Below are positions 28,009-36,703 of a stretch of DNA of 64,000 nucleotides, in pieces (position 1 is the first letter of the stretch; each line of letters begins with the position of its first letter). The notes beneath the pieces are model-generated. The model searched no databases and was not told the origin of the DNA. It saw only the letters and a list, made by a program, of their open reading frames with translations. Both the position numbers and the translations under genes were made by a program. This DNA is from Stutzerimonas azotifigens (GTDB taxonomy: Bacteria; Pseudomonadota; Gammaproteobacteria; Pseudomonadales; Pseudomonadaceae): NCBI RefSeq assembly GCF_013522725.1, contig NZ_JAAMRF010000002.1, forward strand, positions 372,001-436,000. Direction: 5' to 3'.

Positions 28009-28953
28009 ATGCGCGATACCATTGTCGTGGCGGCGCTGTACAAGTTCGTCTCCCTGCCGGACTACGTTGCGCTGCGCGAACCCCTGCTGCAAACCCTCCT
28101 GGACAACGACATCAAAGGCACGCTGCTGCTGGCCGAAGAAGGCATCAACGGCACCGTGTCGGGCACTCGCGCCGCGATCGACGCGCTGCTCGACTGGTTC
28201 AGGCGCGACCCTCGCCTGGCCGATGTCGATCATAAAGAGTCCTATTGCGACGCTCAGCCGTTCTACCGGACCAAGGTCAAGCTGAAGAAGGAGATCGTCA
28301 CCCTCGGCGTGCCGGGCGTGGATCCCAATCAGCGTGTCGGCACCTATGTCGAGCCGCAGGACTGGAACGCGCTGATCTCCGACCCGGAGGTGCTGCTGAT
28401 CGATACCCGCAACGACTATGAAGTGGCGATCGGTACCTTCGAGGGCGCCATCGATCCGAAGACCAAATCCTTTCGCGAATTTCCGGAGTACGTGCGCAAG
28501 CACTACGACCCGTCCCGGCACAAGAAGGTCGCGATGTTCTGCACCGGTGGGATTCGCTGCGAAAAAGCCTCCAGCTTCATGCTCGGTGAGGGCTTCGAAG
28601 AGGTCTATCACCTCAAGGGCGGCATCCTCAAATACCTGGAACAGGTGCCTGAAGCCGAAACGCGCTGGCGCGGGGACTGTTTTGTGTTCGACAACCGGGT
28701 AACGGTGCGCCATGACCTCTCCGAAGGCGACTACGATCAGTGCCACGCCTGTCGCACCCCGATTTCGGTGGAGGATCGCCAGTCCGAGCACTACGCGCCA
28801 GGCATCAGCTGCCCGCATTGCTGGGACAGTTTGAGCGAGAAGACTCGCGCCAGCGCCCGCGAACGGCAGAAGCAGATCGAACTGGCCCGCCAACGCAACC
28901 AGCCTCATCCGATCGGCCGCGATCCGCGTGAGGTCGGGCCGCGTCAGGCCTAA
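28009..28953 (+). CDS. trhO: tRNA uridine(34) hydroxylase TrhO (rhodanese family)
   Basis: 314 residues. The N-terminal UPF0176 domain (about 1-95, with [11 protein letters not shown]) precedes a rhodanese domain (about 120-220) with the active-site [11 protein letters not shown], then a Cys-rich segment ([17 protein letters not shown]) typical of the family. TrhO makes 5-hydroxyuridine at tRNA position 34 from prephenate-independent oxygen chemistry. Its stop is 46 bp from the DsbA-like gene on the same strand. Confidence 0.92.
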   Translation: MRDTIVVAALYKFVSLPDYVALREPLLQTLLDNDIKGTLLLAEEGINGTVSGTRAAIDALLDWFRRDPRLADVDHKESYCDAQPFYRTKVKLKKEIVTLGVPGVDPNQRVGTYVEPQDWNALISDPEVLLIDTRNDYEVAIGTFEGAIDPKTKSFREFPEYVRKHYDPSRHKKVAMFCTGGIRCEKASSFMLGEGFEEVYHLKGGILKYLEQVPEAETRWRGDCFVFDNRVTVRHDLSEGDYDQCHACRTPISVEDRQSEHYAPGISCPHCWDSLSEKTRASARERQKQIELARQRNQPHPIGRDPREVGPRQA

Positions 28954-28999
28954 AGCTGAAAACACCGGTGCGATGGCACCTTCGAGACGAGGCAAAACC

Positions 29000-29632
29000 A
29001 TGACAGCTCGACTGGTGTATGTAATGGACCCGATGTGCTCGTGGTGCTGGGGTTTCGCTCCGGTCCTGGAAGCGCTGGCCAAGCAGGCTGAGGCCGCGGG
29101 TGTCGGGCTGCATCTGGTGGTAGGAGGTCTGCGCAGCGAGCACAGCCCGATGGACGCAGCCGGGCGCGAGCGTATCCAGTCCTACTGGCGAGCCGTCGAG
29201 CAGGCCACCGGCCAGCGATTCGATTACGAAGCGGGAATGCCCGAGGGCTTCGTCTACGATACCGAGCCGGCCTGCCGTGCGCTTGTGGCCGCATGCCTGC
29301 TCGATGTCGCGTCGGTGCTGCCGCTGGCCAACGCGATTCAGCATGCTTTCTACCTGCAAGGACACGACCCTGCCTCGGCCCCGGTGCTGGTGGATCTGGC
29401 CGAGGCGGTGGGGCTGGCGCGTCATGCATTCGCAGAGTGCTTCGACAGTCTCAAGGCTATCGAGCAAACCCGCGCGGATTTCGCCTGGGCACAGAACCTC
29501 GGCATTGCGGGCTTCCCGACATTGCTCGCCGAGCGAGACGGCCAGCTCGCCTTGCTGACCAATGGCTACCAGCCGCTGGAGCGCCTGGCTCCATTGCTTG
29601 CGCGCTGGCTGGAGCAGGGTGCCAATGCCTGA
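29000..29632 (+). CDS. Cytoplasmic DsbA/FrnE-like thioredoxin-fold protein
   Basis: 210 residues from MTARLVYVMDPMCSWCWG. The CSWC redox motif (13-16) and a cis-proline in AGFPTLL mark a DsbA-like thioredoxin fold with a helical insertion. No signal peptide is present, so it should act in the cytoplasm, as in FrnE or HCCA-isomerase-like proteins. The last 8 bp overlap the start of the ABC transporter gene, indicating coupled translation. The reaction is unknown. Confidence 0.78.
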   Translation: MTARLVYVMDPMCSWCWGFAPVLEALAKQAEAAGVGLHLVVGGLRSEHSPMDAAGRERIQSYWRAVEQATGQRFDYEAGMPEGFVYDTEPACRALVAACLLDVASVLPLANAIQHAFYLQGHDPASAPVLVDLAEAVGLARHAFAECFDSLKAIEQTRADFAWAQNLGIAGFPTLLAERDGQLALLTNGYQPLERLAPLLARWLEQGANA

Positions 29633-31406
29633 TCGCCTGAGCTGGGCGGAGATTCGCCGCCTCGCGCTGTACCACCGCAAGTCGCTGATCTTCGCCAACC
29701 TGATCGCCGTGCTGGCAACCCTGTGTAGCGTGCCGATTCCGCTGCTGCTGCCGTTGCTGGTGGACGAAGTGTTGCTGGGGCAGGGCGACGCGGCGCTGCG
29801 TGTGATGGACCGCCTGCTGCCGGAGGGGCTGCAGAGCGCCTTCGGATACATCGGGCTGATGCTCGGCGTGACCTTGCTGCTGCGCTGCTCTGCTTTGGTA
29901 TTCAACGTGCTGCAGGCGCGCCTCTTCGCACGCTTGTCCAAGGACATCGTCTATCGCATCCGCATACGCCTGATCGAGCGCCTCAAGCGCATCGCGCTGG
30001 CCGAATACGAAAGCCTCGGCGGCGGCACCGTGGCCGCGCACCTGGTCACTGATCTGGAGACCATCGACAAATTCATCGGCGAGACCCTGAGTCGCCTGTT
30101 GGTGGCGGTGCTGTCGATCACCGGTACGGCCGCGATCCTGATGTGGATGCACTGGAAGCTGGCCCTGCTGATCCTGCTCTTCAACCCCCTGGTGATTTAC
30201 GCCACGGTGCAGCTGGGCAAGCGCGTCAAGCACCTGAAGAAACTCGAAAACGACAGCACCTCGCTGTTCACCCAGGCGCTGACCGAAACCCTCGACTCGA
30301 TCCAGGAAGTGCGCGCCAGCAACCGCCAGGGCTTCTTTCTCGGCCGGCTCGGCCTGCGCGCGCGCGAAGTGCGCGACTACGCCATCGCCTCGCAGTGGAA
30401 GACCGATGCCTCCAATCGCGCCAGCGGGTTGCTGTTCCAGTTCGGCATTGATGTGTTTCGCGCCGCGGCGATGCTCACCGTATTGCTCTCGGATCTGTCC
30501 ATCGGGCAAATGCTGGCGGTATTCAGCTACCTCTGGTTCATGATTTCCCCGGTCGAGCAGCTGCTCAATCTGCAGTACGGCTATTACGCCGCGGGCGGTG
30601 CGCTGAGCCGGATCAACCAGCTGCTGGCACGTGCCGACGAGCCGCAGTATGCGGGCACGCAGAATCCGTTCGAAGGGCGCAAGACGGTGGGCATCGAAGT
30701 CCGCGGCCTGCGCTTTTCGTACGCCGAGGAAACGGTGCTCGAAGGCCTCGACCTGCACATCGAGCCAGGCGAAAAGGTGGCGATCGTCGGGGCCAGTGGT
30801 GGGGGCAAGAGTACCCTGGTGCAGTTGCTGCTCGGGCTCTACCAGCCGCAGGCGGGGGAGATCCGTTTCGACGGTGTGAGCCTCGAGCAGATAGGCCTGG
30901 AAACCGTGCGCGACAACGTGGCGGTGGTGCTACAGCATCCCGCGCTGTTCAACGACAGCGTGCGGGCCAACCTGACCATGGGCCGCGAGCGTGACGATGC
31001 GGTCTGCTGGCAGGCGCTGGAAATCGCCCAGCTGGCCGAGACCGTGCGCCAGCTGCCGCAGGGTCTGGACAGCATCGTCGGGCGGTCCGGCGTGCGCCTT
31101 TCGGGAGGCCAGCGCCAGCGCCTGGCAATCGCCCGAATGATCCTCGCCGAGCCACGGGTGGTGATTCTCGACGAAGCCACCTCGGCGCTCGATGCGGCGA
31201 CCGAGTACGCCTTGCATCAGGCGCTGGCGCGTTTTCTCCATGGACGCACAACACTCATCATCGCCCACCGCCTGTCGGCCGTTAAGCAGGCCGATCGGGT
31301 GCTGGTGTTCGATGACGGACGCATCGCCGAACAGGGCGAGCATCGACAGCTGATCGCCGATGGCGGGCTCTACGCCAAGCTCTACGGCAGCGTCCAACAG
31401 CATTGA
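29625..31406 (+). CDS. ABC transporter, fused permease/ATPase (MsbA-like exporter)
   Basis: 593 residues from MPDRLSWAEIRRLALY. Six membrane helices (about 18-300) precede a nucleotide-binding domain with Walker A GASGGGKST (about 389-397), signature LSGGQRQRLAIA (about 492), Walker B VVILDEATSALD (about 512) and the H-loop in IIAHRLSA. It works as a homodimeric exporter. Coupling to a thiol-redox protein hints at a thiol-containing or peptide substrate, but that is inference. Lipid, peptide and drug exporters cannot be told apart here. Confidence 0.87.
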   Translation: MPDRLSWAEIRRLALYHRKSLIFANLIAVLATLCSVPIPLLLPLLVDEVLLGQGDAALRVMDRLLPEGLQSAFGYIGLMLGVTLLLRCSALVFNVLQARLFARLSKDIVYRIRIRLIERLKRIALAEYESLGGGTVAAHLVTDLETIDKFIGETLSRLLVAVLSITGTAAILMWMHWKLALLILLFNPLVIYATVQLGKRVKHLKKLENDSTSLFTQALTETLDSIQEVRASNRQGFFLGRLGLRAREVRDYAIASQWKTDASNRASGLLFQFGIDVFRAAAMLTVLLSDLSIGQMLAVFSYLWFMISPVEQLLNLQYGYYAAGGALSRINQLLARADEPQYAGTQNPFEGRKTVGIEVRGLRFSYAEETVLEGLDLHIEPGEKVAIVGASGGGKSTLVQLLLGLYQPQAGEIRFDGVSLEQIGLETVRDNVAVVLQHPALFNDSVRANLTMGRERDDAVCWQALEIAQLAETVRQLPQGLDSIVGRSGVRLSGGQRQRLAIARMILAEPRVVILDEATSALDAATEYALHQALARFLHGRTTLIIAHRLSAVKQADRVLVFDDGRIAEQGEHRQLIADGGLYAKLYGSVQQH

Positions 31407-31568
31407 ACTGGCTTGGTATGGCAGATCGGGCCTAACGCGCTGTGCTGTGCGCCGGTCGATGTGATGGCATATTGCTTTATCACTGTCTTTGATTATGATC
31501 CGATCCATAAAAATGGCGCTTGTTTGTTGACGTAATCAGCGCAGGGCCTGCTTGTTCATGTTCGGGCC

Positions 31569-31595
31569 TCAACTTTCATTAAGTCTGGCCGATGC
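31569..31595 (+). promoter_or_regulatory. FliA (sigma-28) type promoter upstream of the chemoreceptor
   Basis: TCAACTTT, an 11-base spacer, then GCCGATGC. This matches the flagellar sigma consensus TAAAGTTT-N11-GCCGATAA with exact spacing. It predicts a transcript start near 31602, 30-odd bp before the chosen ATG at 31636, and argues against the in-frame ATG at 31552, which would lie upstream of the promoter. Confidence 0.75.
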
Positions 31596-31635
31596 CTTGG
31601 TCAGTCGTTCTCTTTTCATGGATAGGATCCTTCAC

Positions 31636-33591
31636 ATGCAGCTTGTCATTCGCGCCTTCGCCAACATGGCGGTGGGAAAGAAGATGCTGCTGGGCTTTGG
31701 CCTGGTAATTCTGCTGACTCTGGCGGTGGTCGCCACTGGCTTCTTCGCGGTCGATGCGATTCGCACCCGTGGAGACCAGATGATCGAGGTATCGAAGGTC
31801 AATGCGGCGATCCTCGACATACGCACCCTCGAGCGCGGTTTCGCGCTGTCCCGTGATCCCAAGGCCGCCGATGCGCTGCGCCAGCAACTGCAGGCACTCA
31901 AAGCCGAGATCGAGCGGCTGCTCGGGGTGGCCGATACTGACGCGCAGGCCACGCTGCGTCAGATTCGCGAGGCGGTAGCCGCTTATGAAAAGCAGTTCGA
32001 GCGTTACATGCTGTTGCTGGGCAAGGCCGGCGAAGCCCGGGTAGTGATGGGCGAGGCCGCGCTGGAGAGTCGCGACCAGTTCGAAACCATCGAGATGGAC
32101 ATGTACGACGAAGTGCGCGTGCTGCGCCTGGAAGGCGACCGTCTCAAGGGTAGCGACCCGCTGACCCTGGCGGAAACCGCCTCGGGCCTGAGCAAGCGCA
32201 TGCTCGACCTGCGGGGTTATGAAAGCCAGTACATTCAGGATACCAGCGAAGAATCGGTAACCAGCTGGGAAGAGATCTACGAAGACCTCAGCACCATCGC
32301 CCGCAACCTGACCGTCTGGCTCAACGATTCGCAAAAGACGTCGATCGAAGCCGCGCTCGTTGCGCTGGATACCTACCGCAACAGCTTCATCAACTTCCGC
32401 GAGACTCGTTCCGAGCGCATCGCCAGTGAGAAGGAGATGGCCAACCAGTCGCAGGCTGTAATGGCTGCCGCCGATCGGCTGTTGAACGATGCAACGGCCG
32501 ACGTGCAGCAGGCCCAGGCGCGCTCCTACATGACCCTGACAATCATCGGCGTACTGGCCACCCTCATCGGCATCTTCGCTTCGTTCGTCATCACGCGCCT
32601 GATCGTTTCTCCGCTGCGCTACACCGTGGAGCTGGCAAAGAGGGTCGCGGCGGGCGATCTCAGTCAGGCCCAGGTGGCCAGCGGTCGTCGTGACGAGCTG
32701 GGCCAGCTGCAGGACGCGATGCAGAGCATGACCGGCAACCTGCGCAGTCTGGTAGGCAGCATCGGCAGCGGCGTTGGCCAGATCGCCACCGCCGCCGAGC
32801 AGCTTTCGTCGATCACCGCGCAGACCAGCCGAGGCGTGCAGAACCAGCGCGACGAAACCGAGCAGACCGCCACCGCCATGCACCAGATGGCTGCCACCGT
32901 GCAGGAAGTGGCGCGCAACGCCGAGCAGGCCTCCGAAGCGGCGCGCCAGGCCGACCGCGAAGCGCGCCAGGGTGATCTGGTGGTACGCGAGGCAGTGACC
33001 GAAATCGGCAATCTCGCCCATGAAGTCGAGCAGACCGCCGAGGCCATCGTCGCCCTTAATCAGGAAAGCGGTCGTATCGGCAGCGTGCTGGAAGTCATCC
33101 GTAGCGTTGCCGAACAGACCAACCTGCTCGCGCTCAACGCCGCCATCGAGGCGGCGCGCGCCGGCGAACAGGGTCGCGGCTTCGCGGTTGTTGCCGACGA
33201 GGTGCGGGCGCTCGCCATGCGCACCCACACCTCGACCGAGGAAATCGAGGGGCTGATCGCCAACCTTCAGCGCGTCGCGCAGAAGGCGGTGGAAAAGATG
33301 GACAGCAGCCGCAGCCTGACCCAGCGCACCGTGACGCTGGCCGGCGAGGCGGGCTCGGCCCTGGGCCGCATCACCGATGCGGTATCCACCATCGAGCAGA
33401 TGAACCAGCAGATCGCCGCGGCCGCCGAAGAGCAAAGCGTCGTGGCCGAGACCATCAACGAGAGCGTGACCCGGGTGCGCGACATCGGCGAGCAGAGCGC
33501 CACCGCCAGCCACCAGATCGCCGGCTCCAGCGCCGAGCTGGCGCGCCTCGGTGGAGACCTCCAAGGCCTGGTTGGCCGCTTCCGAACCTGA
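31636..33591 (+). CDS. Methyl-accepting chemotaxis protein with HBM-type sensor
   Basis: 651 residues from MQLVIRAFANMAVGKKMLL, with AGGA eight bases upstream. TM1 about 17-40; a long all-helical periplasmic region about 41-297, the size and character of a helical bimodular (HBM) domain, which in related receptors senses TCA acids or polyamines; TM2 about 298-322; HAMP about 323-375; signalling hairpin tip EQTNLLALNAAIEAARAGEQ about 492-511. No CheR-binding pentapeptide at the C-terminus. The ligand is not assignable, but nearby organic-acid catabolism makes TCA-type acids worth testing. Terminator follows. Confidence 0.85.
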   Translation: MQLVIRAFANMAVGKKMLLGFGLVILLTLAVVATGFFAVDAIRTRGDQMIEVSKVNAAILDIRTLERGFALSRDPKAADALRQQLQALKAEIERLLGVADTDAQATLRQIREAVAAYEKQFERYMLLLGKAGEARVVMGEAALESRDQFETIEMDMYDEVRVLRLEGDRLKGSDPLTLAETASGLSKRMLDLRGYESQYIQDTSEESVTSWEEIYEDLSTIARNLTVWLNDSQKTSIEAALVALDTYRNSFINFRETRSERIASEKEMANQSQAVMAAADRLLNDATADVQQAQARSYMTLTIIGVLATLIGIFASFVITRLIVSPLRYTVELAKRVAAGDLSQAQVASGRRDELGQLQDAMQSMTGNLRSLVGSIGSGVGQIATAAEQLSSITAQTSRGVQNQRDETEQTATAMHQMAATVQEVARNAEQASEAARQADREARQGDLVVREAVTEIGNLAHEVEQTAEAIVALNQESGRIGSVLEVIRSVAEQTNLLALNAAIEAARAGEQGRGFAVVADEVRALAMRTHTSTEEIEGLIANLQRVAQKAVEKMDSSRSLTQRTVTLAGEAGSALGRITDAVSTIEQMNQQIAAAAEEQSVVAETINESVTRVRDIGEQSATASHQIAGSSAELARLGGDLQGLVGRFRT

Positions 33592-33608
33592 CCATACGCT
33601 GCACCATG

Positions 33609-33634
33609 AAACCCCGGCCGTTGCCGGGGTTTTT
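33609..33634 (+). terminator. Rho-independent terminator after the chemoreceptor gene
   Basis: AAACCCCGGC and GCCGGGGTTT form a 10-bp stem with a CGTT loop and continue into T residues, 17 bp after the stop codon. Confidence 0.9.
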
Positions 33635-33787
33635 CGTTTCGGTCGATTCTGAACTCCGCCGGCCGACGCCGATCTAGAAAGAAATCGGGCGCCCCCAGGC
33701 ACCTATCGTCGCCGACCTGCTCGGGAACCGCACCATGCCGCTCCTTCTTTGCCATACCGATACGTCTGCGCAACGGCGGACCATGTC

Positions 33788-35110
33788 ATGAGTGCCCCTG
33801 CGCCCGTCAGCGGCGAGACCCGGTTGCACCGAGCCATTACCGGCCCGGCGCTGTTTCTTTTCATTCTCGGTGACGTGCTCGGCGCCGGGGTCTATGCCCT
33901 GGTCGGCAAGGTCGCGGCAGAGGTCGGTGGTGCGGTCTGGGTGCCGCTGCTCGTCGCGCTCGGCTTTGCCCTGCTGACCGCGGCGTCTTACGCGGAACTG
34001 GTGACCAAATACCCCAAGGCCGGCGGGGCGGCGGTCTTCGCCGAGCGTGCCTTTGGCAGCCCGCTGCTGTCGTTCCTGGTCGGGTTCTGCATGCTCGCCG
34101 CCGGCGTGACCAGTGCAGCGGGGCTCTCGCTGGCATTCTCCGGCGACTACCTCGGCGCCTTTCTCGACACACCAACGGTGCCGACGGCACTGGTGTTCCT
34201 GCTTCTGGTGGCGCTGCTGAACGCTCGTGGGATACGTGAATCCCTGGGCGCCAATGCGGTGATGACGGTGGTGGAGGTGTGCGGACTGCTGTTCGTGGTG
34301 ATCCTGGCCGCGCGTTTCGTGCTGTCCGGGCAGGGCGAGCCGTCTCGAGTATTGGAGTTCACGCCTGGGGTGTCGCCCGCGTTCGCGGTGCTCGGAGCGG
34401 CGCTGATCGCGTTCTATTCGTTCGTGGGGTTCGAGGTTTCGGCGAACGTCGCCGAAGAGGTCAAGGATGTTCAGCGGGTCTATCCACGTGCGCTATTCGG
34501 CGCGCTGCTAGCCGCAGGGTTGGTCTACATGGGCGTCGGTATGGCCGCCACTGCGGTGCTTTCCCCGCAGCGCCTGGGCGACTCGTCTGCGCCGCTGCTC
34601 GATGTGGTCCGAGCCACCGGTTATGCGGTGCCGGACGGGCTGTTCGCTGTCGTGGCGCTGGTGGCGGTCGCCAATGGCGCACTGCTCACGATGATCATGT
34701 CCAGCCGGCTCGCCTATGGCATGGCTGACCACGGCCTGCTGCCCGAGCCGCTCACCCGGGTACTGCCCAGGCGGCGCACGCCGTGGGTGGCGATCATCGC
34801 GACGACGCTGCTGGCCATGCTGCTGACAGTCACCGGAACGCTCGCGGCGCTGGCCGAAACCGTGGTGCTCCTGCTGCTGTTCGTGTTCATCAGCAGCAAC
34901 GTTGCGGTGTTGATGCTGCGCAAGGATACCGTCCCGCACCCTCACTTCCGCACGCCTACCTTCCTGCCGGTACTGGCGATCGGTTCCTGCCTGCTGCTGC
35001 TCTCTCAGCAGAGCGCCGGCACCTGGCTGCGGGCCGGGCTGCTGCTGGGATTGGGGGTCGGCCTGTACGCCCTCAGCCGCTGGCACCGTGGCCGCGTTAG
35101 CGGCGCTTGA
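33788..35110 (+). CDS. APC family amino-acid permease
   Basis: 440 residues from MSAPAPVSGETRLHRA. About twelve hydrophobic helices; GDVLGAGVYALVGKVAAEVGG in helix 1 and FYSFVGFEVSANVAEEVKD in helix 6 are typical of the APC superfamily substrate sites. Likely a cationic or neutral amino-acid or amine carrier; specificity unknown. An ATG 13 codons upstream is also in frame, but the extra residues look non-homologous. The last 14 bp overlap the end of the convergent DUF457 gene. Confidence 0.82.
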   Translation: MSAPAPVSGETRLHRAITGPALFLFILGDVLGAGVYALVGKVAAEVGGAVWVPLLVALGFALLTAASYAELVTKYPKAGGAAVFAERAFGSPLLSFLVGFCMLAAGVTSAAGLSLAFSGDYLGAFLDTPTVPTALVFLLLVALLNARGIRESLGANAVMTVVEVCGLLFVVILAARFVLSGQGEPSRVLEFTPGVSPAFAVLGAALIAFYSFVGFEVSANVAEEVKDVQRVYPRALFGALLAAGLVYMGVGMAATAVLSPQRLGDSSAPLLDVVRATGYAVPDGLFAVVALVAVANGALLTMIMSSRLAYGMADHGLLPEPLTRVLPRRRTPWVAIIATTLLAMLLTVTGTLAALAETVVLLLLFVFISSNVAVLMLRKDTVPHPHFRTPTFLPVLAIGSCLLLLSQQSAGTWLRAGLLLGLGVGLYALSRWHRGRVSGA

Positions 35111-36137
35111 GCTCGGCCGTCCATTCAGCCAGGGGGACCTCCGGTTGCTGGTGCCAGATGCGCTGCCAGAGCAGGTGCAGCCGGCTCATGTCGCCGCGCT
35201 CGGCGGGTAGGCGCTCGACGTAATCGATCGGCTGCCACTGACCGTCCACGCGTTCGGCCATGGGAAAGCGAAACGGGTGAAAACCGGTCATGCCCAGCCG
35301 AAGATCCGTGACCAGCAGTTGGTCGTCGATTTCGTCGTAGCGCAACACCCCGCCGGTGAACCACATCAGCCGGTGATGTTGGGTCGAGCGCTCGAGCTGC
35401 GCAGCGAGGTCGCCGCCGCGGTCCAGGCGCACCAATTGGGGCGGCTCGCGATCGAACCAGCTCACCAGTGCCTCGTAATAGTCGTCGCCATCGACCACAA
35501 CCGCGCGCCACAGCAGGCTGTTGAACGGCGTTGGCGTGGTGAACACCGTGTCTGGCTGCAGGCCGCGGTTGGCCAATGCCTGGTCGATTCGATGGTCGGC
35601 CATCAGCTTCCCACCGACGGTGAATGCCAGGTACACGGTGGACAGGCCGAGGGCCATTGCCGGCCAGCGTGCCACGCGCCCGTTCAATCCGGCGAAGGCT
35701 CCGGCCACCACCGCGAGCAGCAGGGGAACGGTGTAGAGCGGGTCGATGATGAAGATGGTCGACCACGCGGTCGGCTGTACCGGAAAGGGCCAGAACAGCT
35801 GGGTGCCGTAGCTGGTGAAGGCATCGAGCAGCGGGTGAGTGATGAGCACCAGCCACAGGGTCAGGAACAGCCGACCGGTCGTGTAGCCGGCGTTCGGCCA
35901 ACATCGCCGCACCAGCCCGGTCAGCACTGCGGCCAGGGCACTGAGTACCAGCAATGAATGACTGAAGCCGCGGTGGTAGGTCATTTCGGCAATGGCATCG
36001 CCGTAGTCGAGCACGACGTCCAGATCGGGAAGGGTGGCCAGGGCGGCGCCGTAGAGCAACGCCTTGCGTCCCTGCCAGCGGCCCAGCAGCGCACCTTGTA
36101 CGCTGGCGCCGAGAACAGCCTGGGTGATCGAATCCAT
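35097..36137 (-). CDS. Membrane-bound metal-dependent hydrolase, YdjM/DUF457 family
   Basis: 346 residues. The N-terminal MDSITQAVLGASVQGALLG, the DxD/HRGFSHS stretch (DLDVVLDYG, then YHRGFSHSLL) and LITHPLLDAFTSYG carry the Asp/His residues that define this family; four to five hydrophobic helices follow, and the C-terminal half (about 190-346) is soluble. The catalytic activity is predicted from the fold, and I know of no defined substrate. Convergent with the APC permease and divergent from arfB. Confidence 0.8.
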   Translation of the reverse strand: MDSITQAVLGASVQGALLGRWQGRKALLYGAALATLPDLDVVLDYGDAIAEMTYHRGFSHSLLVLSALAAVLTGLVRRCWPNAGYTTGRLFLTLWLVLITHPLLDAFTSYGTQLFWPFPVQPTAWSTIFIIDPLYTVPLLLAVVAGAFAGLNGRVARWPAMALGLSTVYLAFTVGGKLMADHRIDQALANRGLQPDTVFTTPTPFNSLLWRAVVVDGDDYYEALVSWFDREPPQLVRLDRGGDLAAQLERSTQHHRLMWFTGGVLRYDEIDDQLLVTDLRLGMTGFHPFRFPMAERVDGQWQPIDYVERLPAERGDMSRLHLLWQRIWHQQPEVPLAEWTAELKRR

Positions 36138-36274
36138 ATGAGGGTCCGGTGGTTGAGGTGGCGCTACCTTAGCCCAGGCGCCGCGGCTCTAGCGCGGGCA
36201 ATGTGCGAAAAGGTATGTCTCGCCTGTCTGGGCGTAGGACAATGACCGACGATTCCGATGCCGAACGAACCGCC

Positions 36275-36688
36275 ATGCTGGAAATTTCCAACGCCGTGCA
36301 CCTGCCCGATGCCGAAATCGAGCTGAACGCCATCCGCGCCCAGGGTGCCGGTGGACAGAACGTCAACAAGGTCTCCAGCGCCGTGCACCTGCGCTTCGAC
36401 ATCCATGCCTCGTCGCTACCGCCGTTCTACAAGGAGCGCCTGCTGGCGCTGCGCGACAGCCGCATCAGCAGCGAAGGCGTGGTGGTGATCAAGGCCCAGC
36501 AGTACCGAACTCAGGAACAGAACCGTGCCGATGCCCTGGAGCGGCTGGCCGAGCTGATCCGCAGCGTGACCAAGGTGGAAAAGGCGCGACGTCCGACGAA
36601 GCCGACCCTGGGCTCGAAAAAGCGCCGCCTGGAAGGCAAGACCAAGCGCGGCGCGATCAAGGCCGGCCGCAGCAAAGTCGATTTCTGA
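36275..36688 (+). CDS. arfB: Alternative ribosome-rescue factor ArfB (YaeJ)
   Basis: 137 residues from [20 protein letters not shown], the start that aligns with characterised ArfB proteins; an upstream in-frame ATG at 36242 has only a two-base gap after AGGA. The catalytic GGQ is at 26-28 ([12 protein letters not shown]). The basic C-terminal tail ([18 protein letters not shown] and on) enters the empty mRNA channel of stalled ribosomes. ArfB hydrolyses peptidyl-tRNA on non-stop ribosomes. Stands alone; convergent with the MFS gene 15 bp away. Confidence 0.92.
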   Translation: MLEISNAVHLPDAEIELNAIRAQGAGGQNVNKVSSAVHLRFDIHASSLPPFYKERLLALRDSRISSEGVVVIKAQQYRTQEQNRADALERLAELIRSVTKVEKARRPTKPTLGSKKRRLEGKTKRGAIKAGRSKVDF

Positions 36689-36703
36689 GAAACCGTTGCG
36701 GGC

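Noticed and set aside
27748-29082. 444-codon open frame antisense to bolA and trhO
   Set aside because: It spans two well-supported plus-strand genes and their spacer and resembles no family.
31579-33702. 707-codon open frame antisense to the chemoreceptor
   Set aside because: Gly/His/Leu-rich nonsense composition with no ribosome site; the chemoreceptor on the plus strand has all its domains and a FliA promoter.
36242-36274. Longer ArfB start at 36242
   Set aside because: Adds eleven acidic residues not found in ArfB proteins, and its AGGA is only two bases from the ATG.
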